Assembly: GCF_007988885.1 (NCBI RefSeq)
Contig: NZ_BJUZ01000001.1
Coordinates: 744,001-808,000, forward strand
DNA from: Gluconobacter wancherniae NBRC 103581
GTDB taxonomy: Bacteria; Pseudomonadota; Alphaproteobacteria; Acetobacterales; Acetobacteraceae
DNA length: 64,000 bases
Reading direction: 5' to 3'
Shown here: piece by piece, positions 42,475 to 53,010 of the stretch
How the letters are laid out: each line of letters opens with the position of its first letter
Numbering within the stretch: position 1 is the first letter of the stretch
The notes under the pieces: generated by a model
Seen by the model: the letters and a program-made list of their open reading frames with translations, nothing else
Told to the model about the DNA's origin: nothing
Databases searched by the model: none
Made by a program: the position numbers and the translations under genes

Positions 42475-42858
42475 ATGAATGACATCCAGTTAGGCAGCAG
42501 TTCCAGTAGCGAATTACCGCCAGACGACACGCAGCGTGCTGACTATGAAAGGCGGATTGAACTCCTCGTCAAAATGTTACCGCAACGTCTTCAGAATGTA
42601 ATTCGGTGGTTGCGAAGGCCAGAGCAGAAATGGGTCCGTATTCCTTGCGGTTTGCTCATGCTCATCGGAAGCGTGCTCTCTTTCCTACCCGTTTTCGGGA
42701 TCTGGATGCTACCCGTAGGCATGCTTCTACTCTCTGATGATATTGCGCTTTTCCGAAGACTGACAGACCGGATGCTTGCGTGGGTTGAGCGACGCCATCC
42801 CCGATGGCTGGGCCTTTCACGCACTTCTGAAAGCGATGAATACAGTTCAGGCAAATAA
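42475..42858 (+). CDS. Small membrane protein of unknown function
   Basis: 127 residues. Acidic, Ser-rich N-terminus, then RWLRRPEQKWVRIPCGLLML and a two-helix hydrophobic hairpin (VLSFLPVFGIWMLPVGMLLL), followed by a basic C-terminus. The pattern resembles PGPGW-type small membrane proteins common in alphaproteobacteria. Divergent from clcF, but about 110 bases from the riboswitch. Confidence 0.7.
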   Translation: MNDIQLGSSSSSELPPDDTQRADYERRIELLVKMLPQRLQNVIRWLRRPEQKWVRIPCGLLMLIGSVLSFLPVFGIWMLPVGMLLLSDDIALFRRLTDRMLAWVERRHPRWLGLSRTSESDEYSSGK

Positions 42859-43189
42859 AAGCGGCCAACCTTTTTCGTGGTCATGAAGAAAAAACGATAT
42901 TCACGTACACTTAATTAAAGATGTTCTGCATATTACGTGAAACTTTCCACCCTGTAATCCGTTCAGGAACGTACGGAACCTGCCAACTATCGATATGGAA
43001 AGCAGGCTCCGGGTGTTTAGATCCAAGCCAGAATAGCGGCTGAAGAATTCAAGTTGTTTTCCGTAAAAATGAAATAAAAAGACGCAATAAAGGTTTCTCC
43101 GTGTTCCGGTGGCGGGATCGGTAACTTTCGTCTGCTCTCTTTTTAGGACGTATTTTTCGGTTCACCCCAAAATGGAAGGCATTTGTGAG
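42859..43189. other. Intergenic region upstream of cyclic glucan synthase
   Basis: 331 bases, AT-rich in the first half. A short stem (CCTGC/GCAGG around 42980-43005) is the only structure. It presumably holds the promoter and leader of the glucan synthase. No gene seen. Confidence 0.4.
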
Positions 43190-46100
43190 ATGTCTATGGA
43201 AAGTCGTGCCCCTGTCTCGGAAAAAACCGAACCGCGCAATACTTGGCTTGATCGCCTTCTGCGCAAGGGGACGACGGAACTGGGGTGCTGGAACAATACG
43301 GTTCCAGTCCGATCCGAACTCTTCGGCCCTGAGCGTCTGGAACAACATGCCCGTAGTCTGGCGCGCGCTCATCGGGTGTCGGAGAAGGGCTACCCTGGAA
43401 ACCCGCTCGCCACGCGCCTGAAACGTAATGCGGAATTCCTGCGAAACGCCAATATTGTGCTCGCCCAGGATGCCGAGACGGGTGTGCAACTGACGCCGGC
43501 TGCAGAATGGCTGATCGACAATTATTATCTTGTAGACATGCAGATACAGGAAATAGGGGTCGATCTTCCGGCAGGCTATTACCGCGAACTACCAAAGCTT
43601 TCAGAAGGAATGTTTGCAAGGCTGCCTAGGGTTTTTGATATTGCCTGGGCTTTTGTCTCCCACACAGACAGCCATTTCGAATCTGAAAGTCTGCGTCGGT
43701 TTCTGTTGGCGTACCAGCAGGAGCAGCCCTTGATGATCAGGGAAGTCTGGGCTGTACCGATTACGCTCCGAATTGTGCTGATCGAAAATCTGAGGCGGGT
43801 TGCCGAAAGTATCGTTCGCGATCAGGAAGACCGGCAGGCAGCAGACAAATTAGCGGACAGGCTTCTGGCGCTGGGGAGCAATTCAGGCTCCAGCAGCATG
43901 AAGTTGCTTGCGCAGATCAATGTGGCAACCCTGAGCAAGGCTTTCGTGGTGCAGTTTGCACACCGCTTGCGTGGACAGGACCCACAGAAAGACCCGGCCT
44001 TTCTCTGGCTGGAGACATTGCTTCGTGAGCGTGGTCGCCAGATGGATGATGTCGTTCAGGACGAACTGCATGAACAGGGCACATTGAATGCAACAATCCG
44101 CAATATCGTTACCAGTCTGCGGCTCGCTGCAGCACTCGATTGGAGTGAGCTGGTCGAGCGCATCAGCCCTGTAAGTCGCATACTTTTCGAATACAAACCT
44201 TTTTCGTCAATGGATTTTATTACCCGAAATCTTTACGCATCTTCAGTAGAAAATCTCGCGCGCGGCTCAAACCAGACGGAAATTTCCATAGTCCAAAAAG
44301 CAATGGAGATGGCATCGTCGGCGCTTTCGTTGGACGAGAAGGATATCCGACGTGCGGATCCTGGCTATTATCTGGTGGGAGAAGGGCGCTCTCTTCTTGA
44401 AAAGGAGCTCGGATACGCGCCTTCGGCCCGCGCATCTATAGGCCGCTTTTGCCGCAGAGCAGGAATTACCGGCTACAGCACAACCGTAACAGTGCTTGCC
44501 CTCGCAATGCTGGCTTTTTTCCTGTCAACGACGAGTGATAGCCTAAGCGGCCGCGCCATTATAGGTCTTGCCCTATTGGGGTTTATTCCCGCGACGGATG
44601 CTGCTGTTGCGTGCGTCAACAGGTTTGCAATGTGGGCGGTGAATGTCTCGGCTTTGCCCGCCATAGAGCTCAAAACGGGCATCCCTGAAGAACTCCGGAC
44701 GCTTGTCGTCATCCCAACGCTGCTGACATCTCCCGCAAGTATCGAAGAGCTCGTTTCGCGCCTTGAAATGCATTATCTCGCCAGCCGTGACGGGGATGTT
44801 TATTTCGCTCTCCTTACGGACTGGACGGACGCTGCTGCGGAATCCCGAGACGGAGACGCAGAGCTTCTTGATGTGGCTCTGGAAGGCATCGCGCGGCTGA
44901 ACCGTACACACGGCCCTGCTGCTGGTGGTAACCGTTTCACACTCTTTCACCGTCGGCGGATGTGGAACGAAAGCGAGGGGAAATGGATCGGCTGGGAGCG
45001 CAAACGCGGCAAACTGCATGAGCTTAACCGCATTCTGAGAGGTGCGACAGACACAAGCTTCATCGCTCTGCAAGGCCAACATCTGCCTATGAATGTGCGG
45101 TATGTTGTCACACTGGATTCAGACACACGCCTTCCCCATGAAGCCGTAAGGCGCCTTGTCGGAAAGTTGGCGCATCCTCTGAACCAGCCAAAATTTGATC
45201 CCGCAGTTGGTCGGGTAGTGGGGGGGTATGCCATTTTGCAACCCCGAGTTACGCCTTCGCTCCCTGCCGGGCGCCGGAGTACCATTTTCCAGAGAGTATT
45301 CTCCAGCCCGAATGGGATCGATCCCTACACTGCAGCTGTGTCTGATCTGTATCAGGATATGTTTGCGGAAGGCTCCTTCGCGGGGAAGGGTATTTATGAA
45401 ATCGATGCGTTTGAAGCCGCGCTGGCTGGACGAGTGCCGGAATCAACGCTGCTCAGTCATGATCTTTTCGAAGGTGTTTTCGCTCGCGCAGGTCTGGTGA
45501 CGGACATCGAAGTCATTGAAGAATTTCCAACAGATTATCTGGTAGCAGCTTCGCGCCAGCATCGCTGGGTCCGTGGTGACTGGCAGTTGTTGCCCTGGAT
45601 TTTTCCATGGGTCTGCCGCATTCGTGGCGTTGCGATGTCTGGCAGTCCGATGACCGGCATTGCGCGCTGGAAAATGATGGACAATTTGCGCCGCAGTTTG
45701 TCCGCGCCAATGGCCGTACTGGCGCTCTTCGCAGGATGGTTCCTGAATTTCCACGATGCCACTGTCTGGAGCCTGTTCATCGTCAGCACTATCGCGTTGC
45801 CTTCATTATTGCCGCTGCTGGGAGACATTATTCCGCGGCGCCAATGGGTGAATTTTCACAGCTACGCGGCAATTCTGCTTGATGATCTGAGGAGAACCGT
45901 CGTTACGACGCTTCTCTGCCTGGTGTTCCTCGCAGATCAGGCCTGCCTGATGGGAGATGCAATTATCCGGACGCTGGGTCGTGTGTTCATCACACGCCGC
46001 AATCTCCTGCAATGGACAACAGCGGCACAGGCCAGCGAGGCATCACGTCCCGAGATTGAGGGTTATTACAGGCAGATGGTTGGCACGACCGTCATTGGCG

Positions 46101-49100
46101 CGGTTGCTCTGCTCTGGCTTTTTTTAGCGCCTTATCACGTCTGGATGGTTGTTCTTCCTTTTGCTGCGATGTGGATCGCGGCAGGACTCGTTGCTTGGAG
46201 GGCCAGTCAGTATTCAGTAACGTCGCGTCGATTTGAAGCAACAAAAGATGATGTGCGTGTGCTTCGCATGGAAGCACGGCGGACATGGCGTTATTTCGAG
46301 ACATTCGTAACCGCAGAAGAACACGATCTTCCTCCCGACAACTTTCAGGAAGACCCTAAGCCACTGGTCGCACGCAGAACATCTCCTACGAATATGGGGC
46401 TTTATCTGTTGTCTGTGGTTTCTGCTTATGATTTTGGGTGGATCGGTCTTCAGGATGCCGTAACGAAAATCGAAGCCACTATGAAAACAATGGAGGCACT
46501 TCCGAAATATCGCGGGCATTTCCATAACTGGTACAGCACAGCAGATCTTAGCTCTCTGCATCCTGTTTATGTTTCAACTGTGGATAGTGGCAATCTTGCT
46601 GGCCACCTGATTGCGCTTGCAAGTGCATGCCAGTACTGGCGCACCAAAGCCCGCGATGCTCAGGGATGGCGAGACGGCGTCGAGGACTGCCTCAACCTGG
46701 CGCTGGAAGAAGTCCAGATTCTGGGTCGGTTGCAGTTGCCCGAAAAGTTCAATGCAAGGGCATTGTCTGAATCTTTCAGAATGCTGCTGGACAACACGCG
46801 TAACACTGATTTTTCGCAGGCAGAGCTTAGGAGCAGGTTGGGCGTTTTGCGCCAGCATCTTGAGGCTCTTTCCGTCACGTTGACGCTACCTTCTGAAATT
46901 CCAGCTTCTCAGGAAGGCGTTCTTTCGGATCTTCTGTTCTGGGTCAACGCAGCTATTCACAGTGGTGAGAGCCATGAGCGCGATCTGGCGCCCAGAGCCA
47001 GCGCGGCTATTGATTCACGTCTTTCTGATCTGGAAAAAACATCACGCAGCATGGCCATGGCCATGGAATTTGGATTCCTCCGTAACTCTGAGCGAAAACT
47101 TCTGTCCATCGGCTTCGTGGTTGACGAAGGCACGCTAGACGACAACTGCTACGATCTTCTGGCGTCAGAGGCGCGCCTCGCCGTGTTTTTTGCAATTGCA
47201 AAAGGGGACATTCCCGCACGCGAGTGGTTCAGGCTTGGTCGGCCCATTACTTCTGTCAGTAATGGTGAAGCGCTGGTTTCATGGTCCGGCTCTATGTTCG
47301 AATACCTGATGCCATCACTGGTCATGCGTGCACCATTCGGGAGCCTTCTCGAAGAGACAGGCCGCCTGATCGTGCAGCGCCAGATTGAGTTCGGAGTAGG
47401 CAGGGGTACACCATGGGGTGTCTCTGAGTCGGCGTATAATGCCCGAGATATGGAGTATAGTTACCAGTATTCCAATTTTGGGGTTCCAGGCCTTGGTTTG
47501 AAGCGTGGACTAGGTCATGAGGTGGTTGTCGCGCCTTATGCGACAATGCTTGCTGCCATGATTGACCCGCAAATGGCCGTGGCCAATCTGCGGCAACTCT
47601 CGCTTGAGGGCGGGCAGGGACGTTATGGCTTCTATGAAGCGCTGGATTACACGCCAGAGCGCCTGCCAGAGCATCAGGCTGTTGCGGTTATCCGGGCTCA
47701 TATGGCGCATCATCAGGGCATGTCCATTCTGGCAATCGCCGATACGGTCATGGATGGGATCATGCGCGCGCGCTTCCATGCTGAACCAATAATCGGTGCT
47801 GCCGAACTTCTGCTTCAGGAACGCGCGCCAACCGCAGGCGCCGTAGCCCAACCGCTTCCCGGCGAAGAAAAGAAACGTACCGTGGCACCTGTACAATTCC
47901 TGCCGGGAGGGCGGCATGTGCGCGTAGCTCACGATCCGTCTCCCGTTACGCATCTGCTCTCTAATGGTCGCTATACGGTGATGCTGACTTCAGCCGGATC
48001 GGGTTATAGCCGGTGGAATGATCAGGCCGTCACACGCTGGAGGGAGGATACCACTCTCGATAACTGGGGCTCGTATCTCTATCTGAAGGACGTAAAAACC
48101 GGCCGCATCTGGTCCGCAGGACAACAGCCTTGCGGTGAGGAGGCTGAGAGCTATGACGTTATCTTCAAGGAAGATCGCGCCGAGTTTTCAAGGCGCGACG
48201 GCAAGATCGTCACGAGTATGGTGGTGCTGGTCTCTGCCGAGGATGATGCGGAGCTTCGGCAGCTTGCCGTCAGCAATACGGGAAGCCAGACTACGGAAAT
48301 CGACGTAACATCCTATGCGGAACTGGCTCTGTTCCCACAGACCGCCGATCTTGCGCACCCCGCATTCTCGAAGCTTTTTGTTCAAACGGAATATGTGCCT
48401 GAACTACAGGCGATCATTGCAACGCGTCGCCGCCGTAATCCGACAGATGCCGAGATCTGGGCTGCACATCTGGTTGTCACGCCGGGTACTCTTGAGATCG
48501 AGACCAATCGCGCCCATTTCCTTGGGCGTGGTGGTGATGTGCGCAATGCCGATGCCATACGCAGAACGACACCTCTTACTTCATCAACCGGGACAGTGCT
48601 GGATCCCGTTTTTTCGGCACGGTGCCGCCTTGTCGTAAATCCGGGTTCAACCGAGCGCGTCTCGTTCTGGACCATGGTTGCGTCTACACGCGAAGCCCTG
48701 ATGGACGCGATTGAACGTCACAGAGACGCAGCCGCTTTGGATCGTGCAGTCACTCTGGCGTGGACGCAGGCTCAGGTTCAGCTCAGACACCTCAATATCC
48801 GCCCGACAGATGCAGATCTGTTCCAGCGTCTGGCCGCATATCTCCTTTATGCAAGCCCGACCCTTCGCGCGGCTCCAGACAGGATCCAGCGTGGCATAGC
48901 TGCACAGCAGGAACTCTGGGGGCAGGGTATTTCGGGTGATCTGCCTGTTCTGCTCCTGGTGATCGGCGAGACTGAGGACTTCGAACTGGCCAGACTGGTT
49001 CTGAGGGCACACGAATATTTCCGCCTCAAACTGTTACCCGTCGATCTTATCATTATTAACGAACACGCGACCTCTTACGTGCAGGAGCTTCAGCACTCGC

Positions 49101-51766
49101 TTGAGGCCATCGTCCGCTCATCCTCCAGCGCTGGGAATGACGGGCGTGGTGCGGTTCATCTTCTTCGTGCCGGGCTGATGTCAGACCCGGTTCGAGAACT
49201 GCTCTTTTCGATTGCCCGCGTCGTCTTGACGGGGAAGGGTGGTCGTCTTGTGGATCAACTGAACCGTGCAGAAGGCAAACTTCTTGCTCGTTCCCCCGCC
49301 CATACAGTCCGCGATCCTTACAGTCTCGCAAAAGGAAATGTGCGACCTACAGTTCCCGCACTTGAATTCTGGAACGGCTATGGCGGATTTGCGAATGATG
49401 GGAAGGAATATGTAGTTGTCCATGAAAATGGACGTCTGACGCCACTTCCTTGGATCAATGTGGTCGCAAATCCCGTCTTCGGGTTTCAGGCTTCGAGCGA
49501 TGGAGCAGGGTACACATGGTCAGAGAACAGCCGGGAAAACCAGCTCACTCCGTGGTCTAACGATCCTGTCTCCAACCCTACTGGCGAGGCGTTTTATCTT
49601 CAGGATGACGAAACACGCGAAATCTGGTCGCCAGTAGCGTCTGTATGTCATGATCCTGCGGGAATTTATATTGCCCGTCACGGACGGGGATTCAGCAGTT
49701 TTGAGAGAATTGTCTCGGAGATCGAGAGCACGCTTGTTCAATATGTTCCTACAGATGATACCGTCAAAATCTCACGCCTGACTCTGCATAACAGGTCCAG
49801 CAGGCCGCGCACGCTTTCATTCACAGCATATGTGGAGTGGGTGCTTGGTCCGTCCCGCACGGCCACGGCATCGTTCCTGACCACGGAAATCGATGCCGAG
49901 ACAAACGCCATGTTTGCCCGAAACAGGTGGACACAGACTTTCGGATCACGGGTTGCCTTCGCAGACATCAGCGGGAAGCAGACGTCGTGGATGGATGACC
50001 GCACCGGCTTTGTCGGGCGTCACGGTAATCTTTCCATGCCAAGTGCGCTCAGTCAGGGCGGTGCTTTGCCGGGTCTGACTGGTGCCGGTATGGACCCGTG
50101 TGGTGCTCTGAAAACTACAGTCACGATCCCGCCGAACGGAACCGTGGAACTCGTGTTCCTGCTGGGACAGGGGGACAGCCCTGAACAGGCTCGTACGTTG
50201 ATCGGCAGATATCGTACGGCAGATCTCGATGCTGTTTTGAAAAGCGTGAGCGAACATTGGGATCGTATCACCGGGGCTGTGCAGGTGAGGACGCCTGATC
50301 GTTCCATGGATATCATGCTTAATGGCTGGCTGCTCTACCAGTCATTGTCGAGCCGGATCTGGGCACGAGCAGGATTTTATCAGGCCAGTGGCGCATATGG
50401 CTTCCGAGACCAGCTTCAGGACGGAATGTCCCTAACATTGTCAGCGCCTGAACTCGTGCGTGAACACCTGCTTCGTGCGGCTTCCAGGCAGTTTTTGGAA
50501 GGTGATTTCCAACATTGGTGGCTGCCGCAGCGGGGCAACGGTGTTCGTACGCTGATTTCCGATGATTGCGCCTGGATGGCGTACACAGTGGCTCATTATG
50601 TAAAAGCCACTGGCGATGCGGCTGTACTGGATGAGCCTGTAAGTTTCCTGAAGGGCGCTGTTCTCGCCGCAGGTGAACATGAACGGTTCTTCTTCCCGGA
50701 AATTTCCGATCATGAAAGCCCGCTATACGACCACTGTGCTCTTGCTCTGGATTACTGCCTCAGGCTGGGAGCACATGGGCTGCCGCTCATGGGTACGGGT
50801 GACTGGAATGACGGTATGAACCGTGTTGGTGAGGCCGGGCGAGGGGAGAGTGTTTGGCTCGGCTGGTTCATACATTCTGCATTGATGGCCTTCATTCCCC
50901 TTGCTGAAGCACGGCAGGATTTGCAGCACGTCAGAGAATGGAAAGCAGCTGCGGCAGCTCTTGTGGTTGCACTTGAAAATGCGTGGGATGGTGCTTGGTA
51001 CAGGCGTGCGTATTTTGATGATGGCAGTCCGCTGGGATCTCATGAAAATGCCGAAGCGCGCATCGATGCGATCGCACAGTCCTGGAGTGTCATTTCCGCA
51101 GCGGGGGACCCTGCAAGAGCAAGGCAGGCCATGCAGTCGGTGAAAGACTATCTTGTGCGTGCGGAAGATGGCGTCATCCTCGTCCTCACGCCCCCGTTCA
51201 ACAGGTCAGAGCCGGATCCGGGTTATATTCGTGGATACCCGCCGGGCATTCGCGAAAATGGGGGGCAATATACGCATGCCGCAATGTGGACTGTTATGGC
51301 CACGGCTCTCCTGGGTCAGGGAGACGAGGCCCATCAGATGTTCTCGATCCTCAATCCTATCAATCATGCAGCCACAAGCACCATGGCGCAGCGCTATAAG
51401 GTGGAACCTTATGTTGTGGTCGCGGATGTCTACTCTACAGAACCCCATGTCGGACGCGGCGGATGGTCCTGGTACACCGGTTCAGCAGGCTGGATGCAGC
51501 GTGTTGGCACCGAGGCCATACTTGGGATCCGCGTTGAGAATGACCAGTTGATTGTTGCTCCGTGCCTTCCGGGTGGCTGGCCAGGCTTTGAGGCGCGGCT
51601 GCGCTGGCGTTCCAACCATTATCTGATCAGCGTCAAACGTTCTTCGAATGTCGGGATGGGGACCCAAAGCATGCGTCTTGATGAACACGAAATTTCATCG
51701 AACAACACTGTCCAGCTTGTTGAAGACGGCCTTGAGCATCGTCTTGAAGTTATACTTGCTGTTTGA
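43190..51766 (+). CDS. ndvB: Cyclic beta-1,2-glucan synthase (NdvB/Cgs)
   Basis: 2858 residues. I chose ATG 43190 (GAAGG 13 bases upstream); upstream in-frame starts at 43172 and GTG 43109 have no ribosome binding site. Order: N-terminal initiation region with membrane spans (about 430-480), GT84 synthase with DSD (643-645) and QHRW (790-793), further spans about 850-960, a glycoamylase-like segment (about 1090-1550), then GH94-like phosphorylase domains ending with GDWNDGMN (Asp2538) that set chain length and cyclise. Full-length for the family (about 2800-2860). Uses UDP-glucose at the inner membrane to make periplasmic cyclic glucan for osmoadaptation or host interaction. Confidence 0.95.
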   Translation: MSMESRAPVSEKTEPRNTWLDRLLRKGTTELGCWNNTVPVRSELFGPERLEQHARSLARAHRVSEKGYPGNPLATRLKRNAEFLRNANIVLAQDAETGVQLTPAAEWLIDNYYLVDMQIQEIGVDLPAGYYRELPKLSEGMFARLPRVFDIAWAFVSHTDSHFESESLRRFLLAYQQEQPLMIREVWAVPITLRIVLIENLRRVAESIVRDQEDRQAADKLADRLLALGSNSGSSSMKLLAQINVATLSKAFVVQFAHRLRGQDPQKDPAFLWLETLLRERGRQMDDVVQDELHEQGTLNATIRNIVTSLRLAAALDWSELVERISPVSRILFEYKPFSSMDFITRNLYASSVENLARGSNQTEISIVQKAMEMASSALSLDEKDIRRADPGYYLVGEGRSLLEKELGYAPSARASIGRFCRRAGITGYSTTVTVLALAMLAFFLSTTSDSLSGRAIIGLALLGFIPATDAAVACVNRFAMWAVNVSALPAIELKTGIPEELRTLVVIPTLLTSPASIEELVSRLEMHYLASRDGDVYFALLTDWTDAAAESRDGDAELLDVALEGIARLNRTHGPAAGGNRFTLFHRRRMWNESEGKWIGWERKRGKLHELNRILRGATDTSFIALQGQHLPMNVRYVVTLDSDTRLPHEAVRRLVGKLAHPLNQPKFDPAVGRVVGGYAILQPRVTPSLPAGRRSTIFQRVFSSPNGIDPYTAAVSDLYQDMFAEGSFAGKGIYEIDAFEAALAGRVPESTLLSHDLFEGVFARAGLVTDIEVIEEFPTDYLVAASRQHRWVRGDWQLLPWIFPWVCRIRGVAMSGSPMTGIARWKMMDNLRRSLSAPMAVLALFAGWFLNFHDATVWSLFIVSTIALPSLLPLLGDIIPRRQWVNFHSYAAILLDDLRRTVVTTLLCLVFLADQACLMGDAIIRTLGRVFITRRNLLQWTTAAQASEASRPEIEGYYRQMVGTTVIGAVALLWLFLAPYHVWMVVLPFAAMWIAAGLVAWRASQYSVTSRRFEATKDDVRVLRMEARRTWRYFETFVTAEEHDLPPDNFQEDPKPLVARRTSPTNMGLYLLSVVSAYDFGWIGLQDAVTKIEATMKTMEALPKYRGHFHNWYSTADLSSLHPVYVSTVDSGNLAGHLIALASACQYWRTKARDAQGWRDGVEDCLNLALEEVQILGRLQLPEKFNARALSESFRMLLDNTRNTDFSQAELRSRLGVLRQHLEALSVTLTLPSEIPASQEGVLSDLLFWVNAAIHSGESHERDLAPRASAAIDSRLSDLEKTSRSMAMAMEFGFLRNSERKLLSIGFVVDEGTLDDNCYDLLASEARLAVFFAIAKGDIPAREWFRLGRPITSVSNGEALVSWSGSMFEYLMPSLVMRAPFGSLLEETGRLIVQRQIEFGVGRGTPWGVSESAYNARDMEYSYQYSNFGVPGLGLKRGLGHEVVVAPYATMLAAMIDPQMAVANLRQLSLEGGQGRYGFYEALDYTPERLPEHQAVAVIRAHMAHHQGMSILAIADTVMDGIMRARFHAEPIIGAAELLLQERAPTAGAVAQPLPGEEKKRTVAPVQFLPGGRHVRVAHDPSPVTHLLSNGRYTVMLTSAGSGYSRWNDQAVTRWREDTTLDNWGSYLYLKDVKTGRIWSAGQQPCGEEAESYDVIFKEDRAEFSRRDGKIVTSMVVLVSAEDDAELRQLAVSNTGSQTTEIDVTSYAELALFPQTADLAHPAFSKLFVQTEYVPELQAIIATRRRRNPTDAEIWAAHLVVTPGTLEIETNRAHFLGRGGDVRNADAIRRTTPLTSSTGTVLDPVFSARCRLVVNPGSTERVSFWTMVASTREALMDAIERHRDAAALDRAVTLAWTQAQVQLRHLNIRPTDADLFQRLAAYLLYASPTLRAAPDRIQRGIAAQQELWGQGISGDLPVLLLVIGETEDFELARLVLRAHEYFRLKLLPVDLIIINEHATSYVQELQHSLEAIVRSSSSAGNDGRGAVHLLRAGLMSDPVRELLFSIARVVLTGKGGRLVDQLNRAEGKLLARSPAHTVRDPYSLAKGNVRPTVPALEFWNGYGGFANDGKEYVVVHENGRLTPLPWINVVANPVFGFQASSDGAGYTWSENSRENQLTPWSNDPVSNPTGEAFYLQDDETREIWSPVASVCHDPAGIYIARHGRGFSSFERIVSEIESTLVQYVPTDDTVKISRLTLHNRSSRPRTLSFTAYVEWVLGPSRTATASFLTTEIDAETNAMFARNRWTQTFGSRVAFADISGKQTSWMDDRTGFVGRHGNLSMPSALSQGGALPGLTGAGMDPCGALKTTVTIPPNGTVELVFLLGQGDSPEQARTLIGRYRTADLDAVLKSVSEHWDRITGAVQVRTPDRSMDIMLNGWLLYQSLSSRIWARAGFYQASGAYGFRDQLQDGMSLTLSAPELVREHLLRAASRQFLEGDFQHWWLPQRGNGVRTLISDDCAWMAYTVAHYVKATGDAAVLDEPVSFLKGAVLAAGEHERFFFPEISDHESPLYDHCALALDYCLRLGAHGLPLMGTGDWNDGMNRVGEAGRGESVWLGWFIHSALMAFIPLAEARQDLQHVREWKAAAAALVVALENAWDGAWYRRAYFDDGSPLGSHENAEARIDAIAQSWSVISAAGDPARARQAMQSVKDYLVRAEDGVILVLTPPFNRSEPDPGYIRGYPPGIRENGGQYTHAAMWTVMATALLGQGDEAHQMFSILNPINHAATSTMAQRYKVEPYVVVADVYSTEPHVGRGGWSWYTGSAGWMQRVGTEAILGIRVENDQLIVAPCLPGGWPGFEARLRWRSNHYLISVKRSSNVGMGTQSMRLDEHEISSNNTVQLVEDGLEHRLEVILAV

Positions 51767-51909
51767 AACGCACCACTCAAAATTCAGAGTGTCTGTTCAG
51801 GCACTCTAAGTGAATATTTACGAAGTTATCGCGGGAGGGAAAGGAACATTTTGAAATGAAACTGCGCCCGTAGTCAGACGTCTGACACAAGCGTCAATGG
51901 AGACCTGAA

Positions 51910-52092
51910 ATGAGATACTTTCACTGCTTTCTGGCCGGTATTTCGCTGATTGCTCTGGCTGGTTGTTATGACGGCGGCCACCGTTATGATCACGGGAACA
52001 ATCATTGGCATGGACACGGACGTGGTTCCTCTGGCCCATATGCAGGCATGGGCAGCGGAATACGCACTCCAGACGGCAATTACGGCAGATAA
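51910..52092 (+). CDS. Small His/Gly-rich lipoprotein
   Basis: 60 residues: signal peptide with lipobox LAGC (Cys19), then YDGGHRYDHGNNHWHGHG, a His-rich stretch that could bind metal, and a short Gly/Ser tail. AGACCTGAA precedes the ATG. Envelope location. No known family. Confidence 0.65.
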   Translation: MRYFHCFLAGISLIALAGCYDGGHRYDHGNNHWHGHGRGSSGPYAGMGSGIRTPDGNYGR

Positions 52093-52151
52093 TAATAAAA
52101 ACTCCCGCTCCAGAATCGGGGCGTCGTAGTCTTTGAAAATATTCAATGCGT

Positions 52152-52189
52152 GTGTACCAGCTCTTACGAAACTGTACGGGCTGGTACAC
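52152..52189 (-). terminator. Hairpin downstream of pirin gene
   Basis: 10-bp perfect stem (52152-52161 with 52180-52189), 18-base loop, 12 bases after the pirin stop on minus. T-run is weak. Could also end the + transcript of the small lipoprotein. Confidence 0.55.
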
Positions 52190-52200
52190 TTGCCGAATAA

Positions 52201-52902
52201 TTATGCCACACCGTCAACCAGAACGATTTCAGCATCTTCCAGCGCTGTCACGCGGACGATATCTTCATCGCGAATAGCAATTCCATCTCGTGCGCTGGCT
52301 TTTACTCCGTTGACTTCCAGTTCCCCTTTCGAGGCGACGAGATAAGCGTAACGTTCTTTTCCAAGCACATACTCCGCAGTCTGCCCTTTCGTCAGTGTGG
52401 TCCCGAGAACCCGGGCGGCAGCATGAATGCGCAGAGTATCTTTATCCTCGTCGTAACCAGATGCCAGCACCACAAATTTGCCATCACGTTCTGCGCGCGG
52501 AAAGGGGCGTGCTCCCCAGGAAGGCGCATGTCCGCGGCGGTCCGGCAGGATCCAGATCTGAAAGAGCCGTGTGGTTTCGGTTTCCAGATTGAATTCGCTG
52601 TGCGTGATACCGGTCCCTGCTGACATCACCTGCACATCGCCTGCTTCCGTGCGGCCATGATTGCCTAGGCTGTCCTGATGGGTGATGGCACCTTCATGAA
52701 CGTATGTGATGATTTCCATGTCACGATGAGGATGGGCAGGAAAGCCGTTCTTCGCCGTGATGATGTCATCATTCCAAACTCTGAGGTTGCCCCAGCCCAT
52801 GCGGTCAGGGTCATGGTATCCACCAAAGGAGAAATGATGGGTTGCATTGAGCCAGCCATGGTTTGCGTGGCCAAGGCCGGAAAATTTTCTCAGTTCGATC
52901 AT
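52201..52902 (-). CDS. Pirin family protein (YhaK-like, possible quercetinase)
   Basis: 233 residues, bicupin. Metal-ligand motif HPHRDMEIITYVHEG (two His, Glu) and GTGITHSEFN in the first cupin; second cupin degenerate. Pirins act as redox sensors or quercetin 2,3-dioxygenases. Divergent from a LysR gene with a 108-base shared region, a conserved pairing. Confidence 0.93.
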   Translation of the reverse strand: MIELRKFSGLGHANHGWLNATHHFSFGGYHDPDRMGWGNLRVWNDDIITAKNGFPAHPHRDMEIITYVHEGAITHQDSLGNHGRTEAGDVQVMSAGTGITHSEFNLETETTRLFQIWILPDRRGHAPSWGARPFPRAERDGKFVVLASGYDEDKDTLRIHAAARVLGTTLTKGQTAEYVLGKERYAYLVASKGELEVNGVKASARDGIAIRDEDIVRVTALEDAEIVLVDGVA

Positions 52903-53010
52903 TGGAAAACTCCAGATCTAAAAAGGTTGGTCTCTGAAATTGAAGATAGACCCTCCGTTAAATGCGATATATGGAAATAAAAGAAACGTATTGGTTCTGG
53001 AAATTTATCA

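Noticed and set aside
43109-43189. Upstream start codons for the cyclic glucan synthase
   Set aside because: GTG 43109 and ATG 43172 lack a ribosome binding site and would add residues that are not family-like; ATG 43190 is preferred.
51786-51807. 6-bp hairpin after the cyclic glucan synthase
   Set aside because: Stem is short and the tail is not T-rich enough to call a terminator.
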